A stretch of DNA of 64,000 bases, from contig NZ_QKUF01000002.1 of the NCBI RefSeq assembly GCF_003253565.1, forward strand, positions 226,440 through 290,439, given 5' to 3'. A program made the position numbers and the translations under genes. The stretch is from Thermosporothrix hazakensis. GTDB taxonomy: Bacteria; Chloroflexota; Ktedonobacteria; Ktedonobacterales; Ktedonobacteraceae. This document shows, piece by piece, positions 60,178 to 64,000 of the stretch (within the stretch, counting starts at the first letter, position 1; every line of letters begins with the position of its first letter). A model generated the notes under the pieces. That model had not been told where the DNA came from. It was given only the letters and a program-made list of their open reading frames with translations, and did no database searches.

Positions 60178-61035
60178 ATGGTACAAATAGGGGTTGTTTT
60201 CCCACAGACCGAGAGTGGAACAGACACCGGCACGATTCGTGCCTATACACAGGCTGCGAACGATCTGGGCTTTCAGCATATGGTCGCCTATGATCACGTG
60301 GTAACTACCGGGCCAAGCCATCCCGATACCTATGCCTATGGGCGCCAGCTCTTTCATGAGCCATTCGTCCTGTTTGGCTATCTGGCAGCGCTAACCGAGA
60401 TGGAGCTTGTACCCGCGGTGATTATCCTGCCGCAGCGACAAACAGCGCTGGTCGCCAAGCAAGCGGCAGAGATAGATATTCTGACAAAGGGAAAGTTCCG
60501 CCTGGGCATCGGCGTGGGCTGGATTCCCGCCGAATTTGAGGCGCTCGGCGTCAACTTCAACGAGCGTGGGCGCATCATGAACGAGCAAATGGAGGCGCTC
60601 CGTCTGCTCTGGACACAGGAAACCGTGACCTATCATGGCAAATATATCACGTTAAACGACGTCGGTTTAAATCCCATGCCGCTCACTCGCCCTATCCCGC
60701 TCTGGCTTGGCGGCAGCGCTGAACCGGTTCTCCGTCGTCTTGCCCGCCTGGGTGATGGATGGTTCCCACAGGGCACGCCCGAGCAGAACAAGCCCACCCT
60801 GGAGCGCCTGCGTCGCTATTTTCAGGAGGCTGGCCGTGATCCCTCTACGCTTGGCATCGAGGGCCGCATCAACGCCACCGACGGCACTCCCGATACGTGG
60901 CGACGCCTCGCGGAAGGCTGGCGCGACGCCGGAGCCACCCACCTGTGCTTTAGCACGATGAACGCCGGATATACCTCAATCGATCAGCATATAGAGGCAA
61001 TTCGGCGCTTTAAAGAGGCCGTCAGCGACCTGTAA
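60178..61035 (+). CDS. LLM-class F420-dependent oxidoreductase
   Basis: 285 residues from ATG 60178, with GGAAAGGAAAG upstream; the frame could extend to 59935 but that part is not coding-like. Luciferase-like TIM-barrel signatures are visible: QIGVVFPQTESGTD, HMVAYDHVV, EMELVPAVIILPQRQ, GKFRLGIGVGW and LWLGGSAEPVLRR. The TIGR03619 type uses coenzyme F420 rather than FMN. F420 biosynthesis occurs in Chloroflexota, but no gene for it is in the window. The substrate is unknown. Confidence 0.87.
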   Translation: MVQIGVVFPQTESGTDTGTIRAYTQAANDLGFQHMVAYDHVVTTGPSHPDTYAYGRQLFHEPFVLFGYLAALTEMELVPAVIILPQRQTALVAKQAAEIDILTKGKFRLGIGVGWIPAEFEALGVNFNERGRIMNEQMEALRLLWTQETVTYHGKYITLNDVGLNPMPLTRPIPLWLGGSAEPVLRRLARLGDGWFPQGTPEQNKPTLERLRRYFQEAGRDPSTLGIEGRINATDGTPDTWRRLAEGWRDAGATHLCFSTMNAGYTSIDQHIEAIRRFKEAVSDL

Positions 61036-61051
61036 GCGCTGCTACACTTCC

Positions 61052-61083
61052 AGCTCCTGCTGCTCAGCGGACAGGAGCTTTTT
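61052..61083 (+). terminator. terminator after the LLM oxidoreductase
   Basis: The 8-bp perfect stem AGCTCCTG/CAGGAGCT (61052-61059, 61072-61079) with a 12-nt loop is followed by TTTT. Confidence 0.8.
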
Positions 61084-61173
61084 GTCTGGTTTTTTCTCCA
61101 CACAGGTACACTATATCTAGATAGAGACCGGACCGAGGGAACAGTATACCCGGCGTAGAAAGGAGTATGACCT

Positions 61174-62046
61174 GTGGCATCACCCTACTACCTTGCGATC
61201 AAAGGGGACTTTGTGATCAAGGGGAAAAAACCGGATGGCGATTCTCTCCGCTTCATTGCCCACAATCTGGAGCTCTACAGGCTGTTGCAACGTGCCTATC
61301 GCATCAAGGTCTCTCGGGATGGAAGCGTGCAGCTCCGCCTCGAAGGGGTGGACGCGCCCGAGCTCCATTATGGCACACATATGCAGCCGCTTGGCGAGTG
61401 GTCTCGTGATACGCTCCTGGCATGGCTTGGCTTCCAGAATATCGTTTACGAGCAGCATCGCGTGACCGATTCCACCCCGCTGCACATTCCAGGCGCGATT
61501 CTGACGCAGGCCGCAGAGGTCAATGGCCGTCCGATCTCCTATATCCTGATAGGTCCGCTTGCAGACGGCCTTCAGGATGGTACATGGACTCTACTTGACC
61601 CCACACTGCTTCAACAAACACTCAACTTCACTCTGTTGAGAGAGGGGACCGCCTATTATACAACCTACACCTCCACGTATATTGAGCACCGCCGCCTGCT
61701 CCGTGACGCCGCAGTTCAGGCCCGTTCAGACCTTAAGGGCGTCTGGCGCGAGGATCAGACAAACAGTTTTCAACTGGTCAATCAGGACTCCATCGGTCCC
61801 CAGGGACAGCTTCTTCTCCCCAAGCTCTTTCGCCGCTGTACCGACTATCTGAAAGATGTTGAGAACGGCTATGATGGCAATCTGCCAGACTGGTTGGTCT
61901 GGATATCGCAATCATCACGCGATGAGAATGATATGGTGGTCATCCAGGATGCGCTGGAAATTCCGCTCAGTGATCTGATCCTGCAACAGAATCAAACGGT
62001 TCGTTTTCAGGTCGATCTTCTCGATATTGTTTTTGTCGAGAAATAA
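61174..62046 (+). CDS. staphylococcal-nuclease-like (SNase) domain protein
   Basis: 290 residues from GTG 61174 (AAAGGAG upstream). The thermonuclease fold is suggested by DGSVQLRLEGVDAPELHYG followed by a helix WSRDTLLAWLG, the canonical L-x-G-I/V-D-A/T-P-E motif. A mid-region contains RGRPISYILIG-like strands (NGRPISYILIGPLADG) and, near 180-190, RSDLKGVWRE, which ends SNase domains. No signal peptide is seen. It might cut nucleic acid or be a SNase-like ligand binder; the usual catalytic Arg/Glu pair could not be fixed with confidence. Confidence 0.78.
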   Translation: MASPYYLAIKGDFVIKGKKPDGDSLRFIAHNLELYRLLQRAYRIKVSRDGSVQLRLEGVDAPELHYGTHMQPLGEWSRDTLLAWLGFQNIVYEQHRVTDSTPLHIPGAILTQAAEVNGRPISYILIGPLADGLQDGTWTLLDPTLLQQTLNFTLLREGTAYYTTYTSTYIEHRRLLRDAAVQARSDLKGVWREDQTNSFQLVNQDSIGPQGQLLLPKLFRRCTDYLKDVENGYDGNLPDWLVWISQSSRDENDMVVIQDALEIPLSDLILQQNQTVRFQVDLLDIVFVEK

Positions 62047-62052
62047 GAGAAA

Positions 62053-62092
62053 AAGCGCCAGGGAGGGAAGATAGATCCCTCTCTGACGCTCC
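62053..62092 (+). terminator. terminator between the SNase and CHAP genes
   Basis: GCGCCAGGGAGGGA / TCCCTCTCTGACGC pairs with two mismatches around a 7-nt loop, between convergent genes. Confidence 0.6.
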
Positions 62093-62118
62093 GTGTCACA
62101 CAACGAATCGGGCGCACA

Positions 62119-62868
62119 CTATTTGTATGGAGGATGCCGCATTTCCAGGCTGGTCGGGCGTACGAACTTGAAGCGCTTCATCTCGCGCCTGTGGCTCCAT
62201 ACCCAGAGCAGACGCCTATCTTTGCCGCGCATGGTGTTGCCCTCAATCGAGGTAAAGGTACCTCTGCTGGCCTGTACTGAGACCACAAAGCCCGCATGTG
62301 AAGCTCGCTTATTCCTGATCAGGAAGATGTCACCCGGGCGTGGTGCCTCCACCAGACTGCGATGCTTCTTGCCCCATGCGTAGATGCTTGTCACCAGGGA
62401 AGGATTATCCCAGGGCAGTTGCTTATTCTGATGTCCGGCGGCATCAAGCGCCCAGGAAACAAAGTCCGCACACCAGGGCTGACATCTGTGCCCGAAGTAG
62501 CGCGAGAACTTATTACAGTCGGGACCTCCCTGTTCCCGATACCCCTTCTGCCGTATCGCCAGTCGCACCGCTCGCTCGCCGATGGTTTTGCCCCTGACCG
62601 GCATCGGCATCGCCATATAGAGGTCATCCTTGTAGGCATCCTCACCCACGCTATCATCAATCAACTCGTCATCCACGATCCCGACACGGATGAGCTCTTC
62701 GAGGTCCAGTTCATCGAACCGGGGAATATCAGAGATGTGATCGGGCTCCGTCCAGAACTCGCTGTCCAGTTCCCTCGTCTTGCTTGCTTCCAGGCCGCAT
62801 TCAGAGATTTCCAGCGAGTTCATCTCAATTTCCAGCTCATTCATCCTCATCTCTTCATGTAAACTCAT
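62119..62868 (-). CDS. CHAP-domain protein without signal peptide
   Basis: 249 residues from ATG 62868 (GAGGAAAAGG upstream); the frame to 63018 is rejected. The N-terminal 85 residues are acidic and helical (MSLHEEMRMNELEIEMNSLE). A C-terminal CHAP amidase-like domain follows with the catalytic cysteine in PWCADFVSWAL and the histidine in SHAGFVVSV, about 55-65 residues later, plus SIEGNT. It may cleave peptidoglycan. The missing signal peptide means it is cytoplasmic, phage-derived or exported another way. It is convergent with the SNase gene. Confidence 0.82.
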   Translation of the reverse strand: MSLHEEMRMNELEIEMNSLEISECGLEASKTRELDSEFWTEPDHISDIPRFDELDLEELIRVGIVDDELIDDSVGEDAYKDDLYMAMPMPVRGKTIGERAVRLAIRQKGYREQGGPDCNKFSRYFGHRCQPWCADFVSWALDAAGHQNKQLPWDNPSLVTSIYAWGKKHRSLVEAPRPGDIFLIRNKRASHAGFVVSVQASRGTFTSIEGNTMRGKDRRLLWVWSHRREMKRFKFVRPTSLEMRHPPYK

Positions 62869-63125
62869 GGCCTTTTCCTCTTCTTTCTTCAAGCACGCCT
62901 GGTCAATAAATGCTATAGAAAGCATACTGAATTCCATAAAAAGAGGAAAGGTCGTTCTGATAGCAACCTTACAATTACTATGGGGCAGCAACGGAACAGC
63001 CAAACCACAGGCAACCATCCAGAAGCACGAGAACGTGAAAAGTAGCCCATCTGAGACATTTTGAGTGAGATAGGCGTGCTACTTTCTATAACCTATGTTC
63101 TCAGCACAGGGAAAAGGAAGGAGCA

Positions 63126-63878
63126 ATGCAAACCGCAGAGATTCTACAATCAGTTGAGCATCGACCGTTTCCGCTGCATTCAGGTGCGTGGATTATGACG
63201 CAGCGATGGAAGGATGTTCTCTTCGCACACTGGTCACTGACGCCCGAGGAGCTCCGGCCCTTTGTCCCTTCCGCGCTCTCACTTGACACGTTCGAGGATC
63301 AATGCTGGCTGACGATCACTCCATTCTCCATGTCACATGTTGCGCCACGGGGCTTCCCGCCAATACCTGCGCTCTCCGATAGCTACGAGCTCAACGTCAG
63401 AACCTATGTGATTGCCAATGGAATACCCGGTATCTATTTTTTCAGTCTGGATGCAAGCAATCCACTGATGGTACTGCTGGCGCGGCATGTCTACTCTTTG
63501 CCCTATTTCAAGGCACGAATGCATAGCGAACAGAGAGGGAACTTGTTCTTTTACAGCAGCGTGCGCACTGATCCAAAGGGACTCCCGGCTACCTTTATCG
63601 CCCGCTATCAACCACACCCGGCAATCTTTCAGGCAGAACGTGGCACGCTAGACTACTGGCTGCTTGAGCGCTATTGCCTCTATACCGTGATCGGACGCCA
63701 GAAAATCCTGCGGGCTCATATCCATCATCGCCCCTGGGAGTTACAGAAGGCGCGAATGGAGATCCTCTATAACTCGATGACGCTTGCGGCTCGCTTTCCA
63801 CTCCCGGAGCAAGCGCCACTGCTGCATTACTCGCAAGTACAGGATGTGCTGGTCTGGCCGATCTTCCCGACTACCTGA
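63126..63878 (+). CDS. DUF2071 (YqjF-like) protein
   Basis: 250 residues. The core has MTQRWKDVLFAHWSLTPEEL, then LRPFVPSALSLDTFEDQCWL and HVAPRGFPPIPALSDSYELN, followed by SLDASNPLMVLLARHVYSLPY, typical of the DUF2071/YqjF acetoacetate-decarboxylase-like fold. Function is not established. GGAAGGAG precedes the ATG. It is followed by a 55-bp-period repeat running off the window edge. Confidence 0.88.
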   Translation: MQTAEILQSVEHRPFPLHSGAWIMTQRWKDVLFAHWSLTPEELRPFVPSALSLDTFEDQCWLTITPFSMSHVAPRGFPPIPALSDSYELNVRTYVIANGIPGIYFFSLDASNPLMVLLARHVYSLPYFKARMHSEQRGNLFFYSSVRTDPKGLPATFIARYQPHPAIFQAERGTLDYWLLERYCLYTVIGRQKILRAHIHHRPWELQKARMEILYNSMTLAARFPLPEQAPLLHYSQVQDVLVWPIFPTT

Positions 63879-63905
63879 ACTATGAAAAGAGAGGGAACTT
63901 CAGCT

Positions 63906-64000
63906 CCCGATCCGCAGTGAACATAAAAAGAGAGGGAGAGCCAGTCTTTGTCTCTCCCTCCCCGATCCGCAGTGAACATAAAAAGAGAGGGAGAGCCAGT
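63906..64000. repeat. two 40-bp perfect direct repeats, 55-bp period, open at the right edge
   Basis: 63906-63945 and 63961-64000 are identical, separated by 15 bp. A degenerate third copy sits just upstream at about 63880-63900. Within a unit, GAGAGGGAGAG and CTCTCCCTC can form a hairpin (about 63932-63960), so each unit looks like a terminator or a small repeated element. The array may continue beyond the window. Confidence 0.8.

Overview
The window reads like the chromosome of a soil-type, multicellular Chloroflexota bacterium of the class Ktedonobacteria. This is an inference. It rests on medium GC, dense short operons with AAGGAG-type ribosome sites, sigma70-like TTGACA/TATAAT promoters, a giant MalT/LuxR-type ATPase regulator, many solute-binding lipoproteins and sugar regulators, and a type II lanthipeptide locus with mersacidin-type leaders. 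No rRNA, tRNA, CRISPR array, insertion sequence or phage module was seen.

Layout. 0-4.4 kb: sialic acid / amino-sugar catabolism (partial MFS transporter, aldolase, convergent GntR regulator, ROK kinase, NanE epimerase) with two tandem 18-bp operators. 4.4-8.8 kb: a flavin reductase-like protein, then a LacI regulator divergent from a sugar-type MFS transporter and a frameshifted alpha/beta hydrolase, with a 16-bp palindromic operator. 8.9-19.2 kb: mixed housekeeping and accessory genes (HicB/DinB-like protein, amidase, lipoprotein, DMT exporter, methyltransferase, DUF1349, SH3-like secreted protein, membrane-anchored hydrolase, MFS exporter, L,D-transpeptidase). 19.3-24 kb: TPM-domain membrane protein, MalT/LuxR regulator, VOC protein. 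24-28 kb: siderophore/iron ABC importer operon with an iron-box-like operator. 28.5-33 kb: GntR-LacI chimeric regulator and GH38 alpha-mannosidase linked by TTGTA/TACAA operators. 33-47.3 kb: accessory genes including a decayed hydrolase, SRPBCC protein, alcohol dehydrogenase, glycosyltransferase, CDF metal exporter, GNAT, MetQ lipoprotein, DUF4832 protein, acyl-CoA synthetase and cupin. 47.3-51.6 kb: protoglobin, a second iron-box-controlled siderophore-binding protein, a PD-(D/E)xK nuclease-like protein, an ABM monooxygenase and a broken aminoglycoside phosphotransferase-like gene. 51.7-59.0 kb: the lanthipeptide cluster. 60-64 kb: F420-type LLM oxidoreductase, SNase-like nuclease, CHAP protein, DUF2071 protein and a 55-bp-period tandem repeat running off the end.

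The most remarkable part is the minus-strand cluster at 51.7-59.0 kb: a short HlyD-like membrane protein, a C39-peptidase ABC exporter (LanT), four precursor peptides and one LanM synthetase. All four precursors have 48-residue, mersacidin-family leaders. Three of the four cores are Trp/Gly-rich and Cys-bearing with almost no Ser or Thr, so LanM could form at most one or two thioether rings in them. One core is built of five tandem GGPWWG hexapeptides. The fourth core is Ser-rich. The combination of a classical lanthionine machine with such substrates is not a pattern I recognise.

Gene interplay: sugar scavenging (sialic acid, alpha-mannosides, an unidentified glycoside) and iron acquisition dominate. 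Two iron-uptake loci 21 kb apart share an almost identical operator, so they are probably one regulon. Three protein genes look inactivated or damaged (7994-8805, 32978-33580, 50786-51633).
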